A stretch of DNA of 64,000 nt, taken from NCBI GenBank assembly GCA_949987565.1, contig OX465105.1:18961159-19025158 (forward strand). Reading direction: 5' to 3'. Under the pieces are notes generated by a model. The model had not been told where the DNA came from. It was given only the letters and a program-made list of their open reading frames with translations, and made no database searches. Positions within the stretch are counted from its first letter, which is position 1. Each line of letters starts with the position of its first letter. Source of the DNA: Luidia sarsii (lineage: Eukaryota; Echinodermata; Asteroidea; Paxillosida; Luidiidae). Below are positions 11,680 through 22,855 of this stretch, piece by piece. The position numbers and the translations under genes were made by a program.

Positions 11680-12010
11680 GATAAGATTTGAAGGTTTGCA
11701 CGGGGTGGAAGAACTAAGTGGAAGTTTGGCGTTGACACCATTGTAGCATTTTCTCTTTCGAGAAGGAGTGGGGCTCTGAAAAGAGCCTGTAACTCAATGT
11801 TTTTGGCGTAGTGTGAACTCTGCCCGTCTTCAGGAGACTGCTGGCATATAAACACCGATGGTTATAGTGTTGGAAACCGGCAGTATCCTGACGACGGGTA
11901 GAGTACACACTATACACCCGGAAATGTGGAGTTACCGGCTCTTTTCGGAGCCGCACTCCTTCTCGAAATAGAAGCGTTACCTGGTATCACAGCAAACCTT
12001 CCACTCAAAA
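11680..12010. repeat. Long foldback element, family C
   Basis: About 330 bp that folds on itself. The outer ends share GAAGGTTTG with CAAACCTTCCAC, the middle has GGCTCTGAAAAGAGCC against GGCTCTTTTCGGAGCC, and the inner part has CTCTGCCCGTCTTCAGGA against TCCTGACGACGGGTAGAG. Diverged copies lie near 26190-26420, 33418-33505, 42485-42560, 49993-50180 and 54030-54085. No coding capacity. Confidence 0.75.
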
Positions 12011-12721
12011 ACAACAGAGCAATACAACCGAAGTTGTAAACGGCTCGCAGACTCGGGTGATCGGGGACGTGGAGTGTCGTACGGCCGAAGCACGATGTGG
12101 AAACCTTGCGGGAACCCCGTGGAAATCTTCAATCTGTCTCGAGGATGAGATTTGGAAGGTTTGCGCGACTGGAAGTACAAAGTGCAAGGTTTGCGACGAC
12201 ACCACGTGCATCATCTCTTGTTGGATAACGGATCGTTAAACAAAAAATGACCTTGTTGGCGGTATTCATTTGCCCTAATTGTGTACTGGAATCCAATCTC
12301 CCCAATCGACGTGAATCCCCCACCCCTACCCCACCCCACCCCACAAAAAAAAAACTATCAATAAAATCAGGAGTCATCACCCCTTTCTCTCCTCCCCCTC
12401 CTCCTCCTCCTTCTCAATCTTTCCGCAGTCGGGGCGAGCTGTCAAGTGGGGTTATCGAGGACACTTGACGAGTTAAGCCGAAATTGGAAGAGACAACTCC
12501 GGCCCGCATTTTGGGGGGCAGGGTGGCGGGGGGTGCCGGAGGAGACCCTATCGCTCGAGTGGCCAGGATTAAGGCTCATGGTGGATACCCTCAGGATTAC
12601 TGTCTCTCCGATCACCTCCTGACGCTTCACTGACTCCACCCGATCCCCTTGCGAGAAACAACATTTTTGGGGTCATTCTGCCTCCGAGCATAGAGCGAGG
12701 AAAGAGCTCCTTGCTCTTTGC

Positions 12722-12830
12722 TCTCAGAGAAAGGTCCTGCTAGGATCGAAACGTCAGGCCCTCCAAACTTTTGATATACACGTTTCGGTCATTTTACTTG
12801 GTCAGTAAGCAGTTTGCAACATTTTTGCAT
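12722..12830 (+). repeat. MITE family B copy
   Basis: GAGAAAGGTCCTGCTAGGATCGAAACGTCAGG at the left (12727-12758) and the GTCAGTAAGCAGTTTGCAAC end at 12804-12823. Confidence 0.85.
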
Positions 12831-12854
12831 ATTACCGAAAACAATAATTTGACA

Positions 12855-12990
12855 AATTGTCAAAGAAAACTTTGACTGGACCGGGACTTGAAGTTGAACC
12901 CAAGACCTCAGCGCTCTTCCATCTGAGCTATCCAGCCCTTAGATGGTGGCCTTCCCAAATAGTCAACTAGTCTTTGCCAGGGTGGGGGCA
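12855..12990 (-). repeat. tRNA-derived SINE, family B
   Basis: The minus strand has the A-box-like GGATAGCTCAGATGGAAGAG, a B-box region and the tail ending in GTTTTCTTTGACAAT. The plus strand reads GACTGGACCGGGACTTGA. It closely matches the copies at 16515-16675 and 21913-22035. Confidence 0.85.
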
Positions 12991-13034
12991 GTGATTTCTT
13001 TTTTGGGGGGGGGTTGATTTGAAATAAGTTTTGG

Positions 13035-13150
13035 TGATATGCAAAAATGTTGCAAACTGCTTACTGACTCAAATTACCAAAATGTAAATGTTAAAATTTA
13101 GTGGGCCTGACGTTTCGATCCTAGCAGGACCTTTCTCAAAGGCAGAGTGT
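13035..13150 (-). repeat. MITE family B copy
   Basis: Begins with GTTGCAAACTGCTTACTGAC and ends with GTTTCGATCCTAGCAGGACCTTTCTC, the same two ends as at 12722-12830 in the opposite order. Confidence 0.85.
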
Positions 13151-14029
13151 AATAAGTTTTGTGAAAATGATGGTGTCATCCCATTCAGTGACACCGCCTC
13201 TCTGTTGACCCGTGGAACGAAAAATGTTGAAAACATTTTAGGACCACATGCCGCGTTCTTTGCTATATTCCAAGGGGTAGTCAATTTAGTCATAAAGCAA
13301 GAACCTTGCTCTATGCGTGGACTAGGATTGGCTAATATAGCAGGCCATAAGATCGGAAGGTGCTCTCATGGAAGGAGACTAGGGACGCTTCGCAGCTCCC
13401 ATGGTGTCGCAATAACATGTTTTCATGCCATCTGGGCAATCATCAGTTGCGGTGGTGATCTTGGCAGATCAGTTCATCTCAATATGGGCGTGCCGGTATA
13501 GAAATTGGTTGGAGTGGCCGGACTGGGTATTATTGGGTGACTGATTTGTTCCTCAAATAAGGAGAGCAGATTGTCCAGGGTTTCAACCAGTTCCTCAAAG
13601 GAACTAGAATCGTCTGGGACGGGGTTGTTGTAGGCTTGGGAAGGTTAGCCCGGATGAACATTCCCATAGGTTTTGGCATTTTTTAGTCAGCAATGATGAG
13701 GGTTGTGTTTGGGAAAATATCCCCGAGTTGTTCATTGCTTTGGAAGTGCTGCCAATGTCTCTGGAATGTTTAATGGTTTAACACACAAACTGTGGCAATC
13801 TTTTGACTTTTTACCAATGTTGTATAGGGCCTTTAAATTGACTAATCATGATCTATACAGCTTTCGATCTTTTTTCAATACCCGGAAAAGGGATCATGTG
13901 AAACGCATCGCGTCCCTAGCTGTGTCATGTGAGTGGGTCATTTAGTGCAAGAAGAAAATTTATTTTGTTGAACATTTTAACTTGACTGTAAAACGGCCGG
14001 TACTTCAGTGCCGATCTGTCCAACTCCAC
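13151..14029. other. Non-coding; possible decayed coding relic on the minus strand
   Basis: Moderately AT-rich, not low complexity. A minus-strand frame of about 57 codons (about 13490-13670) reads as a plausible acidic/proline protein segment (FEELVETLDNLLSLFEE) but has no recognised family. A plus-strand frame at 13088-13501 begins inside a MITE. Confidence 0.3.
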
Positions 14030-14320
14030 GTAATGATAAGGCACTGTGTGCTCAGTGCTTTGCCCTATTGGCTGACGAAGAAAAAATACAGGCAACTCGG
14101 GCGGGATTCGAGCCCGCGACTCCCGCTTTCTAGAGCAGACGTCTTAACCACTAGACCGCCGAGCTGGTCGAGGTCGTGCGGCCGATTCGAATAATGTATA
14201 GCGGCGGGTACGGTACCGCGTTGCATCATAGATCTAACACGGTTGGGTTTTTTTGCGTCGAGGAGAATGTAATTCAACGAGGGTTTGCCCTACTTCGACG
14301 TAATAAGCGCCGTGTGCTCA
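14030..14320 (-). repeat. tRNA-derived SINE, family A, long copy
   Basis: The minus strand shows a tRNA-like head at about 14100-14168 with GTCTAGTGGTTAAGACG and GGCTCGAATCCC. It is flanked by the family tail (AAAGCACTGAGCACACAGTGC) and by a GTATAGCGGCGGGTAC segment that is also present at 57998-58017. The acceptor ends pair but the anticodon stem-loop is abnormal, so it is not a functional tRNA. Confidence 0.85.
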
Positions 14321-14719
14321 CGGCCTGTATTCAGTTGACCCAGATAGCGCTGACATGCTTGGCATCACACGCGTGAATACCACTAGCAGGACTGGGATGG
14401 ATTCAGAATTGATTCTTCGTCGGAGAGAAATGGATCGGGGCTTCGGAACAATTGTGGAGACCTGCCATTTGTAGTCAGTGAGTACATGTACATGCAGTTA
14501 GCACGATTTTTGGATTGCTTCCAGATTGAATCAGGGCCTAGATCCATTCTCCTCGTCTTTTTTTTTTTACGCGGACTTGCGACAGATCCCGCTGGGATCC
14601 AGAAATCTGGTCCGCCAGAATCACCTTGTAAGTTCATTTGGTTCATTCTGGCTCCGCAATAATACACAGAAATGCAAGGCAAAGGTACACACCCAAAGCT
14701 CCACGAGATGTATACATGA

Positions 14720-14885
14720 AGTACAGTACTGTTGCAAACTGCTCACTGAATAAAATGACCTGCAATACACATTTCTCAAAAGTTAGAGGCCTTGAGGTTT
14801 CAATACTAACACGACCTTTCTCAAAAAGGTCCTTTTATAGGATGGAAACGTCATCGGGCCCTCTATTTTTTGAGAATTGATACAG
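14720..14885. repeat. MITE family B, diverged hairpin
   Basis: Inverted halves: GTTTCAATACTAACACGACC then TTCTCAAAAAGGTCC...GATGGAAACGTCATCGGGCC, preceded by GTTGCAAACTGCTCACTGA. More diverged than the copy at 6570. Confidence 0.75.
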
Positions 14886-14934
14886 CCTAGAGTGCTCACT
14901 GGCTTAATAAACGACCCGCACTACAATCTTTCCC

Positions 14935-15035
14935 TTTGAGAAAGGTCCTGCTGGGATCGAAACGTCAGGCCCTCCAACTTTTGAGATTCGTGTATTGCAG
15001 GTCCTTTTAGTCAGTTAGCAGTTTGCAACAGTTTT
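14935..15035 (+). repeat. MITE family B copy
   Basis: GAGAAAGGTCCTGCTGGGATCGAAACGTCAGG at the left and GTCAGTTAGCAGTTTGCAAC at the right. Confidence 0.85.
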
Positions 15036-16514
15036 GTGTTTTTGTTTTTACAACTTCATCGACCCGCACTTCAAACAGATCTCAATGGATTAGCAGGCCC
15101 TGCGCTACAAGCAGATTTGAGATTTTAAGGGTTTTTTTTCTTCCGATTATGGTGTCTCCAAATCATAGTCTCTGCGTCTGTCTGTTTTGTGTGGTGGCGA
15201 TGTTTCCTCCTTTCGCGCATAGTGGACCTTTGAACTTTTGTTGGTGTCCAGCGTGAATCGAGAGCGCTTATATATAGCGTAACAGAGCGGCATTCTACAG
15301 GCAAGTGCGAAGATCTCAAAGCGCACATACACCGATTGTGGTCGGCCGGTCCCTGTTTGCCGCGAAGAAGGGGGGGAAAAGCCGCATTCTCTGAGGGGTG
15401 GAAGAAAAGAAAAGAGAGAATTCTTCAGAAAAGCCGAGCACCCATCTCAACCCCCCCCCCCCCGCAACACCCTTCTCACTCCCTCACCAAACCCCGACCG
15501 CCACAAACACCGACCGGGACGTTCCACCGCTTTGGAGGGTATCATTTTAGATAGGAGGAGGAGAGAAGGAGTGAGAGGTGGGATGTGGGGGTGGATTGAA
15601 ACACAGAGGATGCCGAATTCTATGAGACGTCTCCGGCAGAGAGCTATCCGTGAGATGACCCCCCCCCCTCCCTCCCATTCAACTCCAATCTTCCCCTTGT
15701 CGCCCAGTATTCGGCGATATCCCGCGGTGGGTTCTTTGTGACCCTATTACAACCCTACCACTCCCCCCCCCCCCCGCTTCCCTCTTCACGCTTAAAACCG
15801 CCCCTCCCCCACCCACTTCACTGTTGCGTGTGCAATGGAGGAGTGCGGTGCGGTCAGGACCTAAAGCCTACGGTCAAAGATGCCGCCGGCCCCCACAAAC
15901 TTGACCCGGTCGGCCCGCTCGACTCTCCCGACCCCCCCCCCCCACCTCCGTCAATCCGGGAGTACACGCACACAGGGGTTTAGCCGACAACCTCGCCCCC
16001 CCCCCAAACCCACCACCCCACAACGCACTTAACACTTTAGCAGTATCAATAGAGCGTGAATTACACTCTCTAAACCGACAAACGCTGATGAGTGGATCAA
16101 AAGAGGCAGTAATAATTGAATTAGCGGCGGCTGGGAGAGGGGTTGGGGGTTAGAAGTAATGGCTCAGAATCGGTAACAATATCAAGTTCGGCTCGCAGTC
16201 GCAATGGGATTGGTCTCTTTTTTTGTGGGTCGACGAGTTTGTGACTTTTGTTCCGGATTTTAGCCGCTGCCATCTTGCTTTCTTCTTTACAAGGACAACA
16301 ACAAAAAGCCGCGTGGAAATCTACACGCTGCCGCAGATAAGATCGATGATAGTTAGGGTGGTTTTTTTTTAAAGTCAGTGCAGAATAAATAAAAAAGGCG
16401 CACTCCGAACACCGTCTATAGCATTTTATTGTAAATCGATTGAAGCAGCTGTAGGCACGCTCACACCTCGTTGTTATTGTGGGGTTAAAAAAAAAAAAAT
16501 TACTCTAAATTAAA
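15036..16514. other. Non-coding, C-run rich
   Basis: Several poly-C runs (15451-15464, 15660-15668, 15764-15775, 15931-15942) in pyrimidine-rich DNA, then AT-rich sequence. No gene supported. Confidence 0.4.
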
Positions 16515-16675
16515 AAATTGGCAAAGAAAACTTTGACTGGACCGGGACTTGATTCCGAGACCTCTGGATTACCGTACTGTACCAGTGCTCTTCCCATCTG
16601 AGCTATCCAGCTCTTAGATGGTGGCCTTCCCGAATAAATAGTCAACTAGTCTTTGCCAGGGTGGGGGCACCAGTC
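16515..16675 (-). repeat. tRNA-derived SINE, family B
   Basis: Plus strand reads GGCAAAGAAAACTTTGACTGG at the left and GAGCTATCCAGC then GATGGTGGCCTTCCCGAA at the right. Carries a short extra insert (GGATTACCGTACTGTACC) relative to the 12855 copy. Confidence 0.85.
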
Positions 16676-17554
16676 AGAAGCAATTCAACCATTAACCGCC
16701 GTACATCTCCAGGGATCACACCCCCGCTATTACTAGGGGCCTATAGTTAACCTTATGAAGTTCTACCCACTTAATGTGTTGTAGAATTGTAGACTACACG
16801 ACCACCGACGTACATCACCAGGATTATGATTTACGTCAGGGCTTGAAATCGGGTATAGAATATCGAGATTGGCAATTCAGTTGGAGATGTGGTTACCACG
16901 ACCCGGCGAAATTCCTCATTAGCACTGTGGGTCCTCTGTGCTTTGCCTGCTGCCTGCTTGAACCCCCAAAAACCGCACTGGGCACACGGTGTCATCTCAC
17001 AAGCACCCATTGAGCCTTACATCGAAAAGAGATTGCACAGAAGCAGAGATCGCACCCTTGATTTGGGACATCCTGACCTCTGTGCAAAACCCCACTGTGA
17101 CGTACTGTATGTCGTGCCCCCAGTACATAGCTTATACACGCGTGTACAGTGGCCCTTGTAATGTTGTCATATTTACGGTATAATGTGTGAAACTTAAAAC
17201 GGAGGTACGAGTTGACTTAAATGAAGGTACGAGTTGACCAAGGTACGAGCTGACCAGGGTACGAGTTGACCTGTTACCGTGAGAACGCTGACGTGACAAC
17301 GCCCAATTCAATTCAACACGTATTTCCACATTGCCATAACGGTGGTTACATGTGCAGTCGGAAGTTGGTAGTTGATGAAAATGGCCATTATTGATCAAAA
17401 AAATGGGTATAGTTTTTACACGTTTGATATCGCAGCCGTAGAAGAGGTAGAAGATTGAACAGAGTATGGAGGCACATTGACAATACTGGGTCTTGTAAAG
17501 AAATGTCTAAATAATATAATAATGATAAGGCTGGTAGACTCTTTGGGAAGGTCG
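16676..17554. other. Non-coding, no gene seen
   Basis: Mixed sequence. Three imperfect GGTACGAGTTGACC-type units stand at about 17204-17271. No supported gene. Confidence 0.4.
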
Positions 17555-17665
17555 CTACTACTACTAGGGCTGGCTAGCTCGTATGGTAAGAGAGCTGTAC
17601 GCCAAACCAGAGGTCTCTGGTTCAAGTACCAGTCCTGTCAAAGTTTTCTTTGCCATTTGGTTGTT
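17555..17665 (+). repeat. tRNA-derived SINE, family B
   Basis: GGGCTGGCTAGCTCGTATGG (A-box part), then CCAGAGGTCTCTGGTTCAAG (B-box part) and the AGTTTTCTTTGCCATTTGG tail. Confidence 0.8.
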
Positions 17666-18595
17666 TGTTTGTTTTTCAAGATGATAGTGTCATAGAATTA
17701 AGAATTTTATTCAGCTTCGTAGGACTATCATTTTGTATGGAGCGCGGTTTGTCCTTACTCCGACAATTCTGGGTTATTCAGGACGACCTCTGCATTCTCA
17801 GAGCCTTCATTTCTCGAACAAAAAAAACCTTTCATATTCTTTGTGTTTTCTTGTTATTATCCTCTTTTCGCATCCTTGAAGCTTTCCACCATTCCCGACC
17901 CCTCCACAAATCTTCCGGGGATGTCATTCTTTTTGTATGTGTGTGTGGTTTTTTTTTGTCCCTACCGCTTTGCAGAGAGGGGCTTCTGTGCACCGAGATC
18001 ACACAGACCACACGCACGCTGCACAAACAGATTGGGGTGAAACAAATGGCCAGTCGCGGTGAGGAATGACACACGCCCTCAGCGGTTAACTCCAGCCAAC
18101 CCCCATTGAGGTGAGTCGTTTTGTTTTATCGCGCCCCAACTTGACTTGCAACTTCATTTCAATTCATTATTTCGGCATCTCATTATTTTGTGTTCAATTT
18201 GATTTGCTTAATCATGTACTTGCTGGGTTTTTTCTCGCCTTAACCTGGTATGAAAATGACTATGAATTGAATTGTGAATAAATTTAATTGAACGGTTTTT
18301 GCTAAAACAAATTGTTTTAATTTCCACGACATATCTTTCAAATTATTACTCATGTTTGTCGGTTTGTTAGAGACATTTTTTTTATAGAATAGATTGAGAA
18401 TGAATAAGCTCAGTTACATATATAAGCATACTTATTAATTGGCAATGATATTGCTGTGTCAAACAATTAACAGGAAAGGGGGGTATGTTTTCTTTACTGT
18501 CTTGTTTTTTTTTTAGGAAGGTTTATTTTTTGGAAGAATTTATCGTTTCCTTTTTGTAAATTAAGGCCCAAAATCACAAACTTACATTGTGCATT
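17666..18595. other. AT-rich non-coding, no gene seen
   Basis: AT-rich from about 18120 to 18560. No conserved open frame or recognisable element. Confidence 0.35.
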
Positions 18596-18650
18596 CTGAG
18601 AAAGGTCCTGCTAGGATGGGAAAAGTCAGGCCCTCCTTATCTTTTAAAAC
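18596..18650 (+). repeat. MITE family B fragment
   Basis: GAGAAAGGTCCTGCTAGGAT followed by a diverged GGGAAAAGTCAGGCCCTCC. Confidence 0.75.
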
Positions 18651-19049
18651 TTATATTTCTGTGAGAGTCAGCATTTTTAGAAATCAGGTGAATTATTGTT
18701 CGAGCGTTTTGTGCAAGATCCACGCCATCGTTACAACAACAAACGGCGTCAAAAAATCCACGACCGTTTCCACGACAAAAACACATAAAAAGCTAGTTTC
18801 TTTATTTCGGGATAGACAAAAAAAAATTAAAATCTATGGCGGAACATTGGTTTAATTGTTGCAATTGAGACAAACCGCAGCCACTGTGGCCGTCTGTGAA
18901 GTAAAAAAAATTGGTTGTGTTCGTCAGGCGCCGGCGTATCGCGTTCGTTGGGTGGTTACACGTTGACCGACGACCTCGGTTCCCAACAAAAAAAGAATAC
19001 GCTGCAACACTTTCTACCACGGGGCCAACGAGAAGGTACAAAATTACCA

Positions 19050-20797
19050 TAATGGGCGGGGCCAGCCCAGAACGGCGCCGCGCCATTGGCCAGTCGCTAC
19101 GGCGCACGAGGCAGCGGCAAGCGCTCCGGCGCTCCACTCTGATTGGCCGGTGAGCGCGCGGCCGTGCGTGACGTACACCGTGGATTCATAAGTTCTCCCA
19201 GCTGTGGAAGTAAAAAAAAAAAAAGAGTAAGGGAGAGGGGAAAGAGAGAGGGGAAAAAATAGACAGAAGAGAGAGGGGGAAAAAAAGAAACATGAGTTCA
19301 TAGAGGGGATATTTTCACGGTGCACGGTGGACGCGTAGCGCTGAGGGAAGGCCAGGGTGGGAGTGTTGTGGTACGACGATACACTCAGCATCGGGAGCTG
19401 AGCTGCTCCCATCTGGTTGAGGATACAAGTCAACACTGCCGGTCTGTGGTGTGTGTGGTGTACATGTACATGTACACGGTGGAGTTGGACAACCGGCTGT
19501 ACTGTACACGCAGTCAAAGAGTCGAACGACGGGCGGCGGTGAACGTCGTGTCTCAGCTCAGCGCCCGATCCAGGAGCAGTTCCAGTCCAATCTGTGGTGG
19601 TGGTGGCGACTCCGGTTTTTCCTGGTCTCCCCCCTATTGCACGGTGCTCCCAGCGACCAGTACAGTAGTGGTGCATGCAAGTCCGCGCTGCCTGATCGTC
19701 TCCCCCCACAAACGCGGAGGCCCTTCTCACCAGTTCTCGGTTGCACGTGTGTGGACACGCCAGTGCCGATCGTGCCCCTGTGCGTCGGATCGAACTGGCC
19801 CGCTGCCCGAACCTCTTCACTCGCTGTTTGTTTACTTGTCCCGGGTTGTCGTCCTCAAGTTTCCGAGAGGACCTCTCGGCCGCAGGAGGAAGGACATCGC
19901 CGTCGCTCCGCTGTCTCCGCTTCCGAGTCGTCCGCGGAGGGTTTAATACCATCTAGAGGAACTTCACTCCCAACGCGATTTTGGGTTTCGTTGGTGTTGT
20001 TTTTTTCTGTAACGGCATCTTTCACCGACGTCTTGGAAGACTTTGTTGGTTACTTTTCTTTCCGGCGTCTGCAGAAGAGGAGTGGTGTGAGTTACACCTC
20101 GAGATCTCCTCCCTGTGACTGTGTTAGTTATTCGATGACATCGTTGCGGTGCTGGTAATAATAGTCCGACGTGTGTTGGATGGTAGACTGGCGACTTGCT
20201 CCTATCCCAACCCCTGCCTGTGTGTGTGTTGTGCGTGTGAGTGGCAGACAATGGCCGGTATTCACCTGAGCGAAGGGACCGGCTCATCGCGCCTGTAGAC
20301 GGTACCGCCAGTCGGTCACGCCACGCTGCCTCCACCGTGCAATGTCACTCCCCACCGCAGTCTAACCCTCTCTCTCTCATCTTTCGTTTTGTCAGTTCGA
20401 CCCCAAAAAAACCCCACTCTTAACCTTTAAAAGAACTCAAACCAAACAAACCGAAAGTAAGCAGGAAAGAAACGGAGGGAAAAAAGGAATCTACTGATCG
20501 AACTCGTCGAATTTCAGCACTCGTTTGGATTCGTTTTTGTAGGAAAATCGGCGAGCGTGGTCTCGTGTCTGTGCGTGTGTCTGTCTTTGGCGTGAGCAAG
20601 AGTTACTCGGCACCACGACGGCGAAACGCGGCCGAGTCGGCCAGCACGGCAAGGCGGCCAGCCGGCACAGCGTCGTCCCGGTCGGCGGCCGAGTGGAGCG
20701 CCGTGATTCGGCCGTGGCCCCGCCGCGCCAGCCCCGGCCCGGCTCCGGCCCGCTCGTCCCGTCGTCTTCGGCGGCGGCGGCGGCTGCTGCTGCCGTC
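19050..20797 (+). promoter_or_regulatory. Probable Lhx1/5 promoter and 5' UTR zone
   Basis: Composition turns GC- and CpG-rich from about 19050 up to the Lhx1/5 start codon. Two inverted CCAAT boxes (ATTGG at 19085-19089 and 19142-19146) sit in GC-rich context, with a CRE-like TGACGTAC at 19169-19176. No TATA box is evident. The transcription start is not determined. The long minus-strand frame across 19044-19952 lacks motifs and is taken as chance openness in GC-rich DNA. A 5' UTR intron cannot be excluded. Confidence 0.45.
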
Positions 20798-20973
20798 ATG
20801 GTGCACCAGGCGTGCGCCGGCTGCGGCGCCCCCATCGTGGACCGCTACCTCCTGAACGTGCTGGACCGTCCCTGGCACGTCAAGTGCGTCCAGTGTTGCC
20901 ACTGCAAGGCCCGGCTCTCCGACAAGTGTTTCTCCAGGGACGGCAAGCTCTTCTGCAAGGCGGACTTTTTCAG
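20798..20973 (+). CDS. lhx1: Lhx1/5 (Lim1) exon 1: start codon and first LIM domain
   Basis: Encodes residues 1-58 and two bases of codon 59 of a LIM-homeodomain transcription factor. The first LIM zinc-binding domain is complete: C6, C9, H27, C30 for one zinc and C33, C36, C53, D56 for the other. The stretch [16 protein letters not shown] is typical of Lhx1/Lhx5, where LIM domains bind LDB-type cofactors and restrain the homeodomain. The start at 20798 is the first ATG in a frame open upstream to about 20693. It has G at -3 and +4 and matches the family start (MVH then the first zinc cysteine), with two extra residues (QA). The exon ends AG|GTAACT, phase 2, and joins exon 2 to restore R59. 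An alanine-coding GCG/GCT run lies just upstream in the 5' UTR. Confidence 0.95.
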
Positions 20974-21174
20974 GTAACTCGACTCTCCTCTCTTTTGCTT
21001 TGCTCCAATCACAGAAACGATTCACAATAAACAAAATGAAAAACTCCTTATCGACTTAAAATTACCAAAATGTATTTCGTCATGTGACACATAAAATGTG
21101 TTGACCCTTAGCTTTGTACAGCAATGAAACAACAAATGTGAAGGGAACTTAAAAAAAAAAAATCTGTGACTGGG

Positions 21175-21240
21175 TACCTAAAACCAGAGGTCTTGGGTTC
21201 AAGTTCCGGTCCAGTCAAAGGAAGGTTTCTTTGCCATTTA
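21175..21240 (+). repeat. SINE family B fragment
   Basis: CCAGAGGTCTTGGGTTCAAG followed by the TTTCTTTGCCATTT tail; the 5' half is missing. Lies in Lhx1/5 intron 1. Confidence 0.75.
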
Positions 21241-21384
21241 AAAAAAAGGGGAACGAGAGTTACTGTAGCCCTTGTAGTTGTACCCATGTCGTAGTACAGC
21301 GATCAAAAATATGAAAAAAAATACCAATGTTAACAGAAAATCCAGGAGTGCAAGGTTGTCAATCAAAAAATCTCCAACCGTGGG

Positions 21385-21485
21385 AAGACCGACGTTTCGA
21401 TCCTAGCAGGACCTTTCTCAAAGGCAGAGGGCCTGATCACGGTTTCTATCCTAGCAGTAGCAGGACCTTTCTCAGAGACACTCTG
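21385..21485 (-). repeat. MITE family B, partially duplicated end
   Basis: GACGTTTCGATCCTAGCAGG then CTTTCTCAAAGGCAGAG, followed by a second diverged copy of the same end with an inserted AGTAGC. Confidence 0.75.
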
Positions 21486-21912
21486 CCTACCCATAATTCG
21501 ATCAGGGGTTGATGGGTGTTTTTAGGGTGGTCTTAATCAAGGATTGCTTGGACATTTTGATCCACTATGTACGTACAAGCGTTGCCTTTAAAAAAGGAAA
21601 ACAAAATAATGGGATTGACTATGTACATTTTGGTGAATGCGTAGTTGTAAAAATAACCGAATATGGAAGTCATGAAGTGTTGGGGAAAAGACTGTGTAGT
21701 CTTGCACTCTGGCGTCTGGCTGTTTGGTTTTTTTTTTTTTAGTGATTACAGTCGTCTTGATTTTCCCTTGTTTTAAGTGATCTATTAAACAGCATATAGG
21801 TCTATTGGAAGTCGAGTAGTTTACGTGGGTATAGTTGAACAATGATGAGAAGGACCGTCATGAAGTCCAAACAAATAAACGAAAAACTGACTTGGGAACT
21901 TGTGAATTTTTG

Positions 21913-22035
21913 TTAAATGGCAAAGGAAACTTTGACCGGACCAGGACTTGAACCCGAGACCTCTGGTTTTGCCTACCAGTGCCCGTATACCATCTAAGCT
22001 ATCCAGCGCTTGGTATGGTGGCCTTCCCAAATATA
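21913..22035 (-). repeat. tRNA-derived SINE, family B
   Basis: Plus strand reads GGCAAAGGAAACTTTGACCGG, CTTGAACCCGAGACCTCTGG and GATGGTGGCCTTCCC at its right side. Intron 1 of Lhx1/5. Confidence 0.85.
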
Positions 22036-22254
22036 AAGTCCCATTCAATGCATTAGACTTGCCACTCCGAAATACAGCAATCTCAAATCATCCTAATCAA
22101 TAAGGATCAATAGCTCAGCGGCATCCAAATTCCAAGTTCGAGAGCTGAGATTTTCCGGAGGAGGGAACTCATGCACCATATAGTGTCATAGTTCGAGATG
22201 TACGACACTATTACCGTGTGGTATTTTGTAGGCCTATATTAGTATTACACTTAA

Positions 22255-22430
22255 TCTATTTAGAAGGCCTGACGTTCCCAGCTCACAGTCATAGCTGAAC
22301 CTTTCTCAGAGGCGAAAAAGATTCTGCCTTTTGAGAAAGGTCCTGCGGGCATTGAAGCGTCAGTCCTGTCTCCTGCTGAAATTTCTAGCTATCAGTAAGT
22401 CGGTAGATACTGCAGTTTGCAACATCGTAT
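22255..22430. repeat. MITE family B, diverged hairpin
   Basis: GGCCTGACGTTCCCAG start, central TTTTGAGAAAGGTCCTGCGG, and an end GTAAGTCGGTAG...AGTTTGCAAC. The internal arms are heavily mutated. Confidence 0.7.
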
Positions 22431-22742
22431 CTCCACAGGCCTAACCACTTTATCAGTGAATAGGGCTGCGTGTATTTAACCCGCCTGCAAACCAGGGTCT
22501 CATTGGAAATTCGGAATTGCATGCACGACACCACAGTCGGATTTGTGTTATCCCCCGCTCGGTCACGTTATAAAAAGTTACGACACTGGTACCATAGGGC
22601 CAGAGACGTCGCCCAGATTATGGTCGATTCGTTAATACTAATAGAGATTTTGCATTCAATTGATTTTTAATGCAGTACTGGTATATCGACTCTGGTCATA
22701 TTTTTTTTTATGGTGGTTTAATTTAGAGTAATAGGCCTACGC

Positions 22743-22855
22743 AGAAATGTTGCAAACTGCTTTCTGACTAATAATTATGACCAAAATTTAACCAAGCTTT
22801 TGGAGGGCCTGACGTTTCGATCGTAGCAGGACCTTTCTCAAGGGCAGAAGAGGTC
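22743..22855 (-). repeat. MITE family B copy
   Basis: TGTTGCAAACTGCTTTCTGAC at the left and GACGTTTCGATCGTAGCAGG with CTTTCTCAAGGGCAGA at the right. Confidence 0.85.

Noticed and set aside
13088..13501. 137-codon plus-strand frame
   Set aside because: Begins inside a family B MITE end and has no recognisable family or splice support.
19044..19952. 302-codon minus-strand frame
   Set aside because: GC-rich promoter DNA; no domain or motif, and part of it overlaps low-complexity SLSP sequence.
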